64,000 nt of DNA, taken from Hyphomicrobiales bacterium (GTDB lineage Bacteria > Pseudomonadota > Alphaproteobacteria > Rhizobiales > Rhizobiaceae). Below the pieces are notes generated by a model, which saw only the letters and a program-made list of their open reading frames with translations, had not been told where the DNA came from and made no database searches. Location: the NCBI GenBank assembly GCA_900472675.1, contig UCJA01000005.1, positions 1-64,000 of the forward strand, in the 5' to 3' direction. Both the position numbers and the translations under genes were made by a program. Positions 1-8,236 of this stretch are shown in pieces; the stretch's first letter is position 1; each line of letters begins with the position of its first letter.

Positions 1-18
1 CCCCCTCAAGGGGAGGGT
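1..18. repeat. Partial intergenic palindromic repeat
   Basis: The window opens with a C-run, a TCAA loop and a G-run (CCCC-TCAA-GGGG followed by AGGG). This is the same type of GC-rich hairpin as the one at 461-499, on the other side of the DUF559 gene. Rhizobial genomes carry many such short intergenic palindromes. It is cut by the window edge, so its full extent is unknown. Confidence 0.45.
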
Positions 19-67
19 GATCGTGGCTGCAGCCGGAATGCGCTGAAATCTCCCGCGGAGGGTGGCG

Positions 68-514
68 ATGGTCGAGAAAAAGCCTTCAAAAATTGCGCGC
101 TTCAAAATAGCCAACGCGCGAAGACTGAGAAAGGACAGTACGGACGCAGAGGTGAAGCTTTGGCGCATCCCGATCGAGGGGACGCATTTCCGCCGTCAGG
201 TTCCGATCGGTCGCTATTTCGCTGATTTCGCGTGCCATCAGATCGGACTGATCATCGAGCTCGATGGCATCCAGCATGCGGAGGATAAGGCGCGGCGCTA
301 TGACGAGGAGCGCACCGTTTTTCTTGCCGGACAGGGCTATCATGTGATCCGCTTCTGGAATCATGAGGTCCTGGAGGAGCTGGAAGCGGTGCTCGATACG
401 ATATTTGCCGTTGTGCAGCAGCGCCTAACTTTGCTAGCAGGGGCACAAGATTTTCACCCCACCCCGGACCTGCGGTCCGACCCTCCCCGCAAAGGGGAGA
501 GTGAGGAAGAATGA
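68..514 (+). CDS. DUF559 domain endonuclease-like protein
   Basis: A 148-residue protein of the DUF559 family, a PD-(D/E)XK/Vsr-like nuclease fold of unproven cellular role. The core [19 protein letters not shown], then [11 protein letters not shown], is diagnostic and holds the acidic metal-binding positions. ATG at 68 is preferred over GTG at 62 because GGAGG at 56-60 lies 7 nt before 68. Odd points: the segment between AEVKLW and FRRQ is about four residues shorter than I recall for the family (normally LWxxLR before the I/M-P-x-EG), and the last 17 or so residues are encoded by a palindromic intergenic repeat (461-499). Activity may therefore be impaired. It ends 1 nt before glyS. Confidence 0.85.
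   Translation: MVEKKPSKIARFKIANARRLRKDSTDAEVKLWRIPIEGTHFRRQVPIGRYFADFACHQIGLIIELDGIQHAEDKARRYDEERTVFLAGQGYHVIRFWNHEVLEELEAVLDTIFAVVQQRLTLLAGAQDFHPTPDLRSDPPRKGESEEE
461..499. repeat. Intergenic palindromic repeat (two hairpins)
   Basis: Two adjacent hairpins: GGACC-TGC-GGTCC (466-478) and CTCCCC-GCAAA-GGGGAG (483-499), preceded by a CCCACCCC run. The second matches the style of the element at 1-18. The repeat encodes the C-terminus of the DUF559 protein and stops just before the glyS ribosome binding site (AGGAAG at 504-509). Confidence 0.6.
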
Positions 515-515
515 C

Positions 516-2828
516 ATGCCCGATCTGCTGCTCGAACTCCGTTCGGAGGAAATTCCCGCCCGCATGCAGCGCAAGGCGGCCGGCGATCTGAAGAAGCTGC
601 TGACCGACGCGCTGGTGGAAGCGGGCCTCACCTATGAGGGCGCCCGTGAATACTGGACGCCGCGCCGCCTGACGCTCGATATCCGCGGCTTGAATGCACG
701 CTCTGCCGATCAGCGCGAAGAGATCAAGGGTCCCTCCACCAAGGCGCCGGAACAGGCGGTCCAGGGCTTTCTGCGCAAGGCGGGCCTGTCGTCCGTGTCG
801 GAAGCCCAGGTGGTGAACGATCCGAAGAAGGGTGATTTCTACGTCGCCGTGCTGGCCCGCCCGGGTCGTGCCGCGGAAGATATCATTGCCGAGGTCATGC
901 CCGGCATCATCCGCAATTTTCCCTGGCCGAAACCCATGCGCTGGGGCGCCGCCTCCATGCCCAAGGGTGCCGCCTATGCCGGCATCGAGGGCCGTGGCTC
1001 CGAAAGCCTGCGCTGGGTACGCCCGCTGCAGTCGATCGTCTGCGTCTTCGGCCCCGAGCACGACGAAACCCAGGTCATTCCCTTCGAGATCGATGGTCTG
1101 GTAGCCGGTAACGTCACCTATGGTCACCGCTTCCATGCGCCGCAGCCGATCACCGTGCGCCGGTTCGACGATTATGCTGCGAGCCTCGAAAAGGCGAAGG
1201 TCATGCTGGATGCAGACCGCCGCAAGGACGTGATCCTGCACGATGCCCGCGATCTCGCCTTCGCCAACGGTCTCGATCTCGTCGAGGATGAGGGCCTGCT
1301 GGAAGAAGTGTCCGGCCTGGTCGAATGGCCGCATGTGCTAATGGGTGCCTTCGAGGAAGCCTATCTCGAAATCCCGGCGGAGATCATCCGCCTGACCATC
1401 AAGACCAACCAGAAGTGCTTCGTCACCCGCCCGCAGGGTGCCGGAGAAGGGCACGAAGCGACCCTGTCCAATCGCTTTATCCTGGTATCCAATATCGACG
1501 CCAAGGACGGCGGCCAGGAGATCGTCCACGGCAATGGCAAGGTTGTCCGTGCCCGCCTGTCCGATGCCCGGCATTTCTGGACCCGTGACCAGGGCAACCT
1601 GCCGGACCTCGGCACGCTCGAAGCGTCAGCCACGGCTTTCAACCTGGATCTGGGCAAGCCGCTCGACCAGCGCATGGCCAAGCTCGACGCGCTGAACGTC
1701 ACCTTCCACGCCAAGCTCGGCACGCAGGGACAGCGCGTTACCCGCATCCGCACGCTGGCAGCCAAGCTTGCAGCGGTGGTCGGTGCAGATCCGGTGCTGG
1801 TCGATCGGGCCGTCGTGCTGGCCAAGGCCGACCTGCGCACCGAAGCCGTTGGCGAATTTCCGGAACTCCAGGGCCTGATGGGCCGCCGCTACGCGCTGCT
1901 CCAAGGCGAAGACGCGTCTGTCGCCGCCGCCATCGAGGATCACTGGAAGCCCAATGGTCCGTCCGACCGCCTGCCCGAGGACAAGGTCGGCCTCACCGTT
2001 GCACTTGCCGATAAGCTGGACACGCTGATCGGCTTCTGGGCGATCGACGAAAAGCCGACCGGCTCCAAGGATCCCTATGCGCTGCGCCGTGCAGCGCTCG
2101 GCGTCGTGCGTATCCTGCTGGAACGCAAGGTACGGCTGAACCTTCTCAAGATTTTCACCCAGGCGCTTCCGACGATCACCGCGGGCAAGGGCGGCAGCGA
2201 TCGCTCCGCCGGGCCGAAGGGCTCGGAACGCGAGCTGGCGGAGGCGCTGGAAGAAAACAGCTACATCAACGAAACCTCGCCGCCGGTCGCCGTCGAGCCG
2301 GAGATCGCCGCCGATCTCCTGTCCTTCTTCCACGATCGCCTGAAGGTCTACCTGCGCGATCTCGGTGCCCGCCACGATATCATCGACGCCGTGCTGACGC
2401 CGGATGCGGACGACCTCTGGCTGATCGCGCGTCGCGCCGAGGCCCTGACAGCCTTCGTCAGCTCGGAAGATGGCAAGAACCTGCTGGCCGGCACCAAGCG
2501 CGCCGTGCAACTGCTGGCCGCTGAGGAAAAGAAGGGCACGGTCGTCGCTGATGGCGTCGCCGAGGAACTGCTGAAGGTTGATGCCGAAAAGGCGCTCTGG
2601 GCGGCTATCGCCACCGCATCGAGCGAAGCCTCCGAAGCGATCGGTCGGGAAGACTTCCGCTCCGCCATGGAAGCCTTGTCGAAGCTGCGCGCACCGGTCG
2701 ATCGTTTCTTCGAGGACGTACTGGTCAATGACGAGGACGTGGTGATCCGCGCCAATCGCTTGGCACTCCTGAAGGCGATCCGCGAAGCAACCGGCACGGT
2801 CGCGGACTTCTCGAAGATCAGCGGCTAA
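516..2828 (+). CDS. glyS: Glycine--tRNA ligase beta subunit
   Basis: Beta chain of the tetrameric alpha2beta2 glycyl-tRNA synthetase; it binds tRNA-Gly while GlyQ forms the adenylate. 770 residues, somewhat longer than the E. coli form (about 690). It begins [18 protein letters not shown], the family's conserved N-terminus, followed by the HD-like core and a C-terminal DALR-type anticodon-binding region. A Gly/Ser/Glu-rich linker (about residues 552-585) before the C-terminal domain accounts for part of the extra length. The ATG at 516 has AGGAAG 6 nt upstream; an in-frame GTG at 501 lies inside the repeat. glyQ is not in the window and is expected upstream of position 1, with the DUF559 gene lying between. 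Confidence 0.96.
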   Translation: MPDLLLELRSEEIPARMQRKAAGDLKKLLTDALVEAGLTYEGAREYWTPRRLTLDIRGLNARSADQREEIKGPSTKAPEQAVQGFLRKAGLSSVSEAQVVNDPKKGDFYVAVLARPGRAAEDIIAEVMPGIIRNFPWPKPMRWGAASMPKGAAYAGIEGRGSESLRWVRPLQSIVCVFGPEHDETQVIPFEIDGLVAGNVTYGHRFHAPQPITVRRFDDYAASLEKAKVMLDADRRKDVILHDARDLAFANGLDLVEDEGLLEEVSGLVEWPHVLMGAFEEAYLEIPAEIIRLTIKTNQKCFVTRPQGAGEGHEATLSNRFILVSNIDAKDGGQEIVHGNGKVVRARLSDARHFWTRDQGNLPDLGTLEASATAFNLDLGKPLDQRMAKLDALNVTFHAKLGTQGQRVTRIRTLAAKLAAVVGADPVLVDRAVVLAKADLRTEAVGEFPELQGLMGRRYALLQGEDASVAAAIEDHWKPNGPSDRLPEDKVGLTVALADKLDTLIGFWAIDEKPTGSKDPYALRRAALGVVRILLERKVRLNLLKIFTQALPTITAGKGGSDRSAGPKGSERELAEALEENSYINETSPPVAVEPEIAADLLSFFHDRLKVYLRDLGARHDIIDAVLTPDADDLWLIARRAEALTAFVSSEDGKNLLAGTKRAVQLLAAEEKKGTVVADGVAEELLKVDAEKALWAAIATASSEASEAIGREDFRSAMEALSKLRAPVDRFFEDVLVNDEDVVIRANRLALLKAIREATGTVADFSKISG

Positions 2829-2895
2829 GAGGCGCACGCCGGAACAGGCAATTGAGAGCCTGAGCGGCAGCCGCCGCACACGGGACGGTTGATTG

Positions 2896-2917
2896 ATGGT
2901 GACGTATGTGTTACCAT
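2896..2917. promoter_or_regulatory. Candidate autoregulatory operator of the TA pair
   Basis: An inverted repeat ATGGTGAC-(6 nt)-GTTACCAT with 7 of 8 arm positions complementary. It lies 5 nt before the toxin ATG. Toxin-antitoxin operons are usually repressed by their antitoxin through such a dyad, so I infer an operator; binding is not shown. Confidence 0.45.
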
Positions 2918-2922
2918 TGATC

Positions 2923-3243
2923 ATGAACGTCGTTGAATATCTTGACCCGGATGGAACGAGCCCGTTCGGGCGTTGGTTCGCGACGGTCGAGTCGCGCGCG
3001 GCCTCCAAGGTGGTCATTGCTATCGCGCGGATGGGACAGGGCAATCTATCGAATGCAAAATCCGTCGGCTCCGGCGTGCTTGAATACCGGATCGACTATG
3101 GTCCGGGCTATCGGGTTTATTTCGGTCGGGACGGTGATCAGCTTGTCGTCTTGCTGATCGGCGGCACAAAGCAACGCCAACAGCGCGACATCAGTGCGGC
3201 AAAGAGCTATTGGCAGGCTTACAAAGCTCGGAAAGGAAGCTGA
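2923..3243 (+). CDS. RelE/ParE-superfamily toxin (addiction module killer type)
   Basis: A 106-residue protein of the putative addiction-module killer family within the RelE/ParE/HigB group, which mostly cleave ribosome-bound mRNA or poison gyrase. Key signs: KVVIAIARMGQGN, EYRIDYGPGYRVYF and the VVLLIGGTKQRQQRDI tail, the standard order of this subfamily. The ATG at 2923 was chosen because homologs begin a few residues before the first strand; an upstream in-frame start at 2893 would add ten unrelated residues. The antitoxin gene begins 1 nt after the stop. Probably autoregulated through the dyad at 2896-2917. Target not deducible from sequence. Confidence 0.9.
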   Translation: MNVVEYLDPDGTSPFGRWFATVESRAASKVVIAIARMGQGNLSNAKSVGSGVLEYRIDYGPGYRVYFGRDGDQLVVLLIGGTKQRQQRDISAAKSYWQAYKARKGS

Positions 3244-3244
3244 T

Positions 3245-3559
3245 TTGGCCCTGACACGTGAATTCAAGGATACAGTGAAGGCGCGGATTGATCAGGATCC
3301 TTCGTTTCGCGCAGCCCTGCTGCCTGATGCCGTCGAGCTTCTCCTGGAAGGAGACGTCGAGACCGGCAAGAGCGTTCTGCGGGACTTCATCAACGCGACG
3401 ATCGGCTTCGAGGCCTTGGCTGTGGAGGTCGGCATGCCCGCCAAAAGCCTGATGCGTATGTTTGGGCCCAAGGGCAATCCGCGAGCTGACAATCTTTTCA
3501 ATGTGATCCGGCAATTGCAGGAAAGTTCCGGCATTCACCTGGCCGTCGCTGCGGCCTGA
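3245..3559 (+). CDS. HigA/HI1420-type addiction module antidote protein
   Basis: A 104-residue antitoxin of the TIGR02684-like family, partner of the preceding toxin. The protein begins MALTREFKDTVKARI, has VLRDFINATIGFEALA and then the helix-turn-helix MPAKSLMRMFGPKGNP, which is diagnostic. The start is a TTG at 3245, supported by AAAGGAAG ending 5 nt upstream inside the toxin C-terminus; using the upstream ATG at 3194 would place 17 unconserved residues in front. Order toxin-then-antitoxin is usual for this subfamily. Both genes look intact. Confidence 0.88.
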   Translation: MALTREFKDTVKARIDQDPSFRAALLPDAVELLLEGDVETGKSVLRDFINATIGFEALAVEVGMPAKSLMRMFGPKGNPRADNLFNVIRQLQESSGIHLAVAAA

Positions 3560-3666
3560 GATCCGCCTTTAAACAGGGCGATCGCTGCGGCTAAACCCCA
3601 ACCACAAACAGAAACCGCCGGATCTTGCGACCCGACGGCTCCTCCGTCCCCACGGTTAAGGGTGTG

Positions 3667-5505
3667 TCAGCCGGCCCGGCGCATGGGCTGTGCCGTGTGG
3701 TGCAGGTCCGCTGCCGAAGCGCCGGTGTCGCTCACGCGGAAGCTGCGGATCAGGTCGAGCAGCTCGTCCGTATCGGCGGCAAGCGCCTCGGCCGAAGCGG
3801 TGGTCTCTTCTGCCATCGCCGCATTGTGCTGCGTGGCCGCATCCAGCTGGTTGAGCGAGGACGAGATGGAGCGCAGCGTCGTATCCTGCTCCGAAGCGGA
3901 ATGGGCGATCTTTTCCACGATGTCGCTGGCCGCATGCACCTGCACGGAAATCCGCTTCAGCGCCTCGCCGGCTTCGCCAACCAGCCGCACGCCGTTCTGC
4001 ACCTGGCCGGAAGACCGGGAAATCTGGTCCTTGATCTCCTTGGCGGCAGCGGCTGAACGCTGGGCAAGTTCGCGTACTTCCTGGGCAACAACCGCAAAAC
4101 CCTTGCCAGATTCGCCCGCGCGGGCTGCCTCGACGCCAGCGTTCAGCGCCAGGAGGTTGGTCTGGAAGGCGATCTCGTCGATCACGCCGATGATCTTTGT
4201 GATCTCCCCGGAGGAATGCTCGATGCCGCCCATGGCCTGGATTGCCTCGGCAACGATCTTGTCCGAGCGCACCGCCTCGGTGCTGACGGAAGTGACTCGC
4301 TGGGCCGCTTCATGGGCGCCCTCGGCCGTCTGGCGCACGGCGACGGCAAGCTCATCAAGCGCAGCGGAGGTTTCTTCGAGATTGGCGGCCTGGCGTTCCG
4401 TACGCTGTGACAGCTCGTTGGACGCCCGCCGGATCTCTTCCTTGGAGCCGCCGATGTCGAGGCCCTTCGAATTGACACGGCTCATGGCGACTTCCAGGTG
4501 CGAGATCGCCTCGTTGAAGTTGTGGCGAAGTCCGTCGTAGCGCTGGCCGAGATCGCTGCAGCGCACAGTCAGATCGCCCGTCGCCAGCACTTCCAGCGCC
4601 TCGCCGATGGTCGAGACCACATGCGCCTGGGCTTCCGCTTCCTGCTGCTGCAGGCCGACGTTGCGCTGGCGCTCGCTTTCGATGGCAAGCTTCTGCTGTT
4701 CCTCGCGCTCCGCCATGGCGTGGCGCTCGCGGATCTTTTCCTGCAGCGCCTGGGTGGCCTTGGCCATCATACCCACTTCGTTGGACATTTCCGTATGCGG
4801 GATCGTGGTGGTCACGTCCTCGTTCGCCACGGCGCCGAGCGCGGTGTGAACGGCGGCCAGCGGCCGGGTGATGTTGCGGATCAGCAATGTTGCGGCCGCC
4901 ATGGCAAGAACCAGCACCACGGCGCCGATGGCCAGCGCATTCAGCACCATGCCGCGAACCTGGGCGTGCAGGTCGTCCACATAGACGCCCGTGGCCAGCA
5001 CGATCTTCCAGGGTTCGAAGGCCTTGGCATAGGATGTCTTGGAATACTCCCCATCCGGCAGGCCGGGCTTGCTGGAGCTGTAGTAATCGACGATGCCGCC
5101 GCCGGCGCGGCCAAGCGCCACCATGTCGTCGCGGAACATCTTGCCCTTCGAATCCGGCTTGCCCTTGCTCTTTTCGCCGACCTTCTTGGGATCCGGGTGC
5201 AGGCGCATCGTCACGTCGTAGTCGTAGGCAAACAGGTAGCCGTCCGGGGTGAACTTCATCGCAGCGACGGCGGCAAAGGCTTGGCTCTCCGCTTCCTCAT
5301 GGGTGAGTTCGCCCTTTGCTTCGCGCTGCTCGAAGCTTTTCAGGATGCCGAGGCCGGACTCGACCTGCGTCCGCAGCATTCCATACCGCTCGCTGTAGAT
5401 GGCGTCCGTCGATGCCCGCAGCTCGAAATAGGTCACGGCTGCAAAACCGAGCAGTAGAGCCGTCACCAGCAGCACCAGTTGGTGCGAAATCTTGAGGTTC
5501 TTCAT
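3667..5505 (-). CDS. Methyl-accepting chemotaxis protein with Cache sensor
   Basis: 612-residue transmembrane chemoreceptor. Order: TM1 (about 8-28), a periplasmic single Cache-type domain (about 35-190; FTPDGYLFAYDYD and EPWKIVLATGVYVDDL are typical sCache motifs), TM2 (about 195-220), one HAMP (LIRNITRPL) and a second HAMP-like stretch, then the signalling hairpin with EIAFQTNLLALNAGVEAARA and GFAVVAQEVRELAQRSA. Such Cache domains often bind small organic acids, but the ligand is not deducible. No C-terminal CheR/CheB pentapeptide is visible. Start ATG at 5505 precedes the first TM; the ORF runs on upstream without a conserved segment. Single-gene unit, far from any che genes in view. Confidence 0.95.
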   Translation of the reverse strand: MKNLKISHQLVLLVTALLLGFAAVTYFELRASTDAIYSERYGMLRTQVESGLGILKSFEQREAKGELTHEEAESQAFAAVAAMKFTPDGYLFAYDYDVTMRLHPDPKKVGEKSKGKPDSKGKMFRDDMVALGRAGGGIVDYYSSSKPGLPDGEYSKTSYAKAFEPWKIVLATGVYVDDLHAQVRGMVLNALAIGAVVLVLAMAAATLLIRNITRPLAAVHTALGAVANEDVTTTIPHTEMSNEVGMMAKATQALQEKIRERHAMAEREEQQKLAIESERQRNVGLQQQEAEAQAHVVSTIGEALEVLATGDLTVRCSDLGQRYDGLRHNFNEAISHLEVAMSRVNSKGLDIGGSKEEIRRASNELSQRTERQAANLEETSAALDELAVAVRQTAEGAHEAAQRVTSVSTEAVRSDKIVAEAIQAMGGIEHSSGEITKIIGVIDEIAFQTNLLALNAGVEAARAGESGKGFAVVAQEVRELAQRSAAAAKEIKDQISRSSGQVQNGVRLVGEAGEALKRISVQVHAASDIVEKIAHSASEQDTTLRSISSSLNQLDAATQHNAAMAEETTASAEALAADTDELLDLIRSFRVSDTGASAADLHHTAQPMRRAG

Positions 5506-5812
5506 GGTCGACTCACGTATAGCCAGCCGAAATCTCCCGAGGTGGGAGTCGGAGCGGGACGGTTTCGCTAGGGAGGGCTTCATGCACAAGACGAAGTGCT
5601 GCATCGCACCCGTCCAAATTGCTTCATGGCTTTAAAGAAAACTTTAATGAAGCGTGGCAGCCGCTGTAAAAGCCGCTCGAGAATCTACCTGTTACTTTTA
5701 GGGGAGGCAGCAATCTGCATCTTTAAAGGAAAATGCTGCCGGAGACATGCAAGCGACGCCAGTTCAGGCTCAGATAGTCAGAGCGGCTGTTTGCAGGCTC
5801 CGATCCGAGAGC
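5506..5812. other. Intergenic region upstream of the chemoreceptor
   Basis: About 300 bp without a credible gene. It is AT-rich around 5630-5720 compared with its surroundings, as expected for the chemoreceptor promoter. It holds a small inverted repeat CTCCC-GAGGT-GGGAG (5534-5548) in the probable leader. The short plus-strand ORF at 5596-5841 lacks a ribosome binding site and resembles nothing I know. Confidence 0.5.
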
Positions 5813-6313
5813 TTATCGGACGTCGCGCAGTCGCAGGTTGAACTGCTCCAGCGGCAGGGCTGCGCCGCTTGCGGAAGCCATGGTCGGCTCGCCGGCAACG
5901 GCACTGGTGGTTGCCGAAAGATCGACGCCGTCGGAGGGCGGTGCAGGGGGAACGGCGGGCGTGGCGCTGCTGTCGGGCTCGGATGGCTGCACGCCGGCAA
6001 GGCTGGAGCTGCCCTTTTCCCAATCCTGCAGTTTGTTGACAATGACGACGGGCGAGCCGCCGAGCCAGGATTCGGTGCGGAACCGCTTCTTCTCGCCGCC
6101 GATGTCGAGCACTTCCGTTCGCTGGGTTCCGGACTGCAGGCTGGGCACGTGATAGGTCGAGCTATCTTTTGGCGGCGTCGGCGCGGGGCAGTCGTCGCAA
6201 CGGCTGTGAACCACGCTCGGAACAACGTCCGGCGTTCCGCCAAGATTGGTGATGGAGGCGCTGAATGCGGGCGCGCCCGAAAGGGCGATCGCGAGTGTCA
6301 GGACGAGACGCAT
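5813..6313 (-). CDS. HPE1-like secreted protein (hypothetical)
   Basis: 166 residues with an N-terminal signal peptide (MRLVLTLAIALSGAPAFSA, cleavage near residue 19). The segment RCDDCPAP, then GTQRTEVLDIGGEKKRFRTESWLGGSPVVIV, matches the short Rhizobiaceae family labelled 'plant virulence effector HPE1-like' as I recall it. The two cysteines of CDDC could form a periplasmic disulfide. The C-terminal third is a low-complexity Pro/Ser/Ala tail. Function unknown; the effector label reflects family naming only. It lies just downstream of purD in the same orientation, 114 nt away, and may share its transcript. Confidence 0.65.
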   Translation of the reverse strand: MRLVLTLAIALSGAPAFSASITNLGGTPDVVPSVVHSRCDDCPAPTPPKDSSTYHVPSLQSGTQRTEVLDIGGEKKRFRTESWLGGSPVVIVNKLQDWEKGSSSLAGVQPSEPDSSATPAVPPAPPSDGVDLSATTSAVAGEPTMASASGAALPLEQFNLRLRDVR

Positions 6314-6427
6314 AAACGGTTACTCCACGGCTTCCCGCCAAGGCTAACCGCGCTTCGTTTCTATCCCGTCAGGAGAATTGGTAAATTTTGAACCAACTGC
6401 GGCAGAAATGCCTTCGCGGCACACCTT

Positions 6428-7699
6428 TCAGCGCTGTTCGCGCGCCACCGCCTGCCAGCCGATGTCGCTGCGGCAGAAACCGTTCTCCCAGTCCACCTTC
6501 GCTGCAAGCCGGTAGGCACTGGCCTGCGCCTCCGCCACGCTTGAGCCCGTCGCGGTGACGTTGAGCACGCGACCGCCTGTCGCGACCAGCTGTCCGTCCC
6601 GAAGTGCCGTCCCTGCATGGAAGATCTTTTCGCCGTCACCCGCTGGTGGCAACGTCCCGATGGGCGTGCCCTTCTCGTAGGTGCCGGGATAGCCCTTGGC
6701 GGCCATCACCACCGTCAGCGCCACGTCGTCGCTCCACTCGGCTGAGACCTGGTCCAGCGTGGCGGTCGCCGCAGCATGCAGAAGCTCCAGGAGGTCGCTC
6801 TTCAGTCGCATCATCAGCACCTGGCACTCCGGGTCGCCGAAGCGGACATTGTATTCGATGAGCTCAGGCCCCTTGGCGGTGATCATCAACCCGGCAAAGA
6901 ACACGCCGCTGAACGGGTATCCGCTGTCGGCCATGCCCCGGATGGTGGGCTCGATGATTTCCTTCATGGTCCGCTCGACCATTTCGGGCGTCATCACCGG
7001 TGCCGGCGAATAGGCGCCCATGCCGCCGGTGTTGGGCCCCGTATCACCATCGCCGACCCGCTTATGGTCCTGCGCGGTGGCCAGCGCCAGCGCGGTGCGC
7101 CCGTCGGACAGGCAGAAGAAGCTCGCCTCCTCGCCGTCAAGAAAGGCTTCCACTACCACCTCGGCACCAGCAGAACCAAAAGCTCCGTCGAAGCAGTCGT
7201 CGATGGCGACAAGCGCCTCGTGAACGGTCATCGCCACGGTTACGCCCTTGCCGGCAGCCAGTCCGTCGGCTTTGACGACGATCGGCGCACCCTCGCGCTC
7301 CACATAGGCCTTCGCTTCGGCTGCATTGGAAAAGCGGCGATAGGCGCCGGTCGGAATGTCGTAGCGGGCGCAGAGATCCTTGGTGAAACCTTTGGAGCCC
7401 TCGAGTTGGGCGGCCGCAGCCGATGGCCCGAACACGGTGACGCCGGCGGCCCGCAGCGTATCAGCAAGCCCGGCGACCAGCGGCGCCTCGGGACCGACCA
7501 CCACCAGATCGATGCTCTCGTCGCGACAGAAGGCAACCACGGCCGCCTGGTCTTCCGCATCGAGCTCGATCAGTTGTGCATGCTCGGCAATGCCCGGGTT
7601 GCCCGGCGAGGCAAACAACGTGGTAAGGCGCGGCGACTGCGCGAGTTTCCATGCCAGCGCGTGCTCGCGTCCACCGGAACCGATCAGGAGAACTTTCAT
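6428..7699 (-). CDS. purD: Phosphoribosylamine--glycine ligase
   Basis: GAR synthetase, second step of purine biosynthesis (phosphoribosylamine + glycine + ATP). 423 residues, the normal length. It begins [19 protein letters not shown], the family signature; the ATP-grasp domain follows with [14 protein letters not shown], a [13 protein letters not shown] strand and the metal-site segment [13 protein letters not shown]. Start ATG at 7699 matches the conserved N-terminus; the upstream in-frame extension to 7756 is not conserved. Monocistronic or followed by the HPE1-like gene. Confidence 0.97.
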   Translation of the reverse strand: MKVLLIGSGGREHALAWKLAQSPRLTTLFASPGNPGIAEHAQLIELDAEDQAAVVAFCRDESIDLVVVGPEAPLVAGLADTLRAAGVTVFGPSAAAAQLEGSKGFTKDLCARYDIPTGAYRRFSNAAEAKAYVEREGAPIVVKADGLAAGKGVTVAMTVHEALVAIDDCFDGAFGSAGAEVVVEAFLDGEEASFFCLSDGRTALALATAQDHKRVGDGDTGPNTGGMGAYSPAPVMTPEMVERTMKEIIEPTIRGMADSGYPFSGVFFAGLMITAKGPELIEYNVRFGDPECQVLMMRLKSDLLELLHAAATATLDQVSAEWSDDVALTVVMAAKGYPGTYEKGTPIGTLPPAGDGEKIFHAGTALRDGQLVATGGRVLNVTATGSSVAEAQASAYRLAAKVDWENGFCRSDIGWQAVAREQR

Positions 7700-7792
7700 G
7701 TGCCGCCCCGCAATTAAGATCCCTCGGCGGTTAAGGCGAGAGGCGGCGAAGGTCAAGGGCGCAAGCGCAGCAGTGACCTCCGCCGAGCCATT

Positions 7793-8014
7793 CTAAGCGT
7801 CCGTACCGCGGATCTCACGGGAAAGAATTTCCTCGCGGCGGATCTTCAGGGTTGCTTCGAAGATCATCTTGTTACGGTAGGCGAGGAAGGGCACGGGTGC
7901 ATTGTCCAGGCTGGCATTTCGGATCTTGTCTCCGAGATAACCGATCGCGGCATCCAGTTCTTCAGAACCCACCGCGTCGTCCTCTGCCAGCATACGGGCG
8001 ATCTTGATAGGCAT
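7793..8014 (-). CDS. Small conserved hypothetical protein
   Basis: 73 residues, charged, mostly predicted helical, no signal peptide or membrane segment. It begins MPIKIARMLAEDDAVGSEELDAAI. Translation is well supported: GGAGGT lies 4 nt before the ATG. It starts about 220 nt from the divergent tex gene and ends 93 nt before the purD start in the same direction. I do not recognise a named family. Confidence 0.6.
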   Translation of the reverse strand: MPIKIARMLAEDDAVGSEELDAAIGYLGDKIRNASLDNAPVPFLAYRNKMIFEATLKIRREEILSREIRGTDA

Positions 8015-8236
8015 TCATACCTCCATTCGGGCCGAATCATCCGGCCTGCCCATTATAGATGGCCGTCCGAACGCGAGAAGCAGTCACTAATTTTCCACCG
8101 TTGTGCGGTTAACGAGGCGTAACATGCAGTCCCGCTCCGGCACATGGGCAGCCAAGCCTGTGTACCGGGATGATGCGCTGTTGTCTTGCCACGAAGTTTG
8201 TCTATGGTCGCGCCTCCCATTCGAAACGAGGTTCCC

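Noticed and set aside
252-1334. 360-codon open frame on the minus strand over glyS
   Set aside because: Antisense to glyS with no recognisable domain and no ribosome site.
5596-5841. 81-codon plus-strand ORF between the chemoreceptor and the HPE1-like gene
   Set aside because: No ribosome site, rare-codon-rich, overlaps the end of the convergent gene, and no family likeness.
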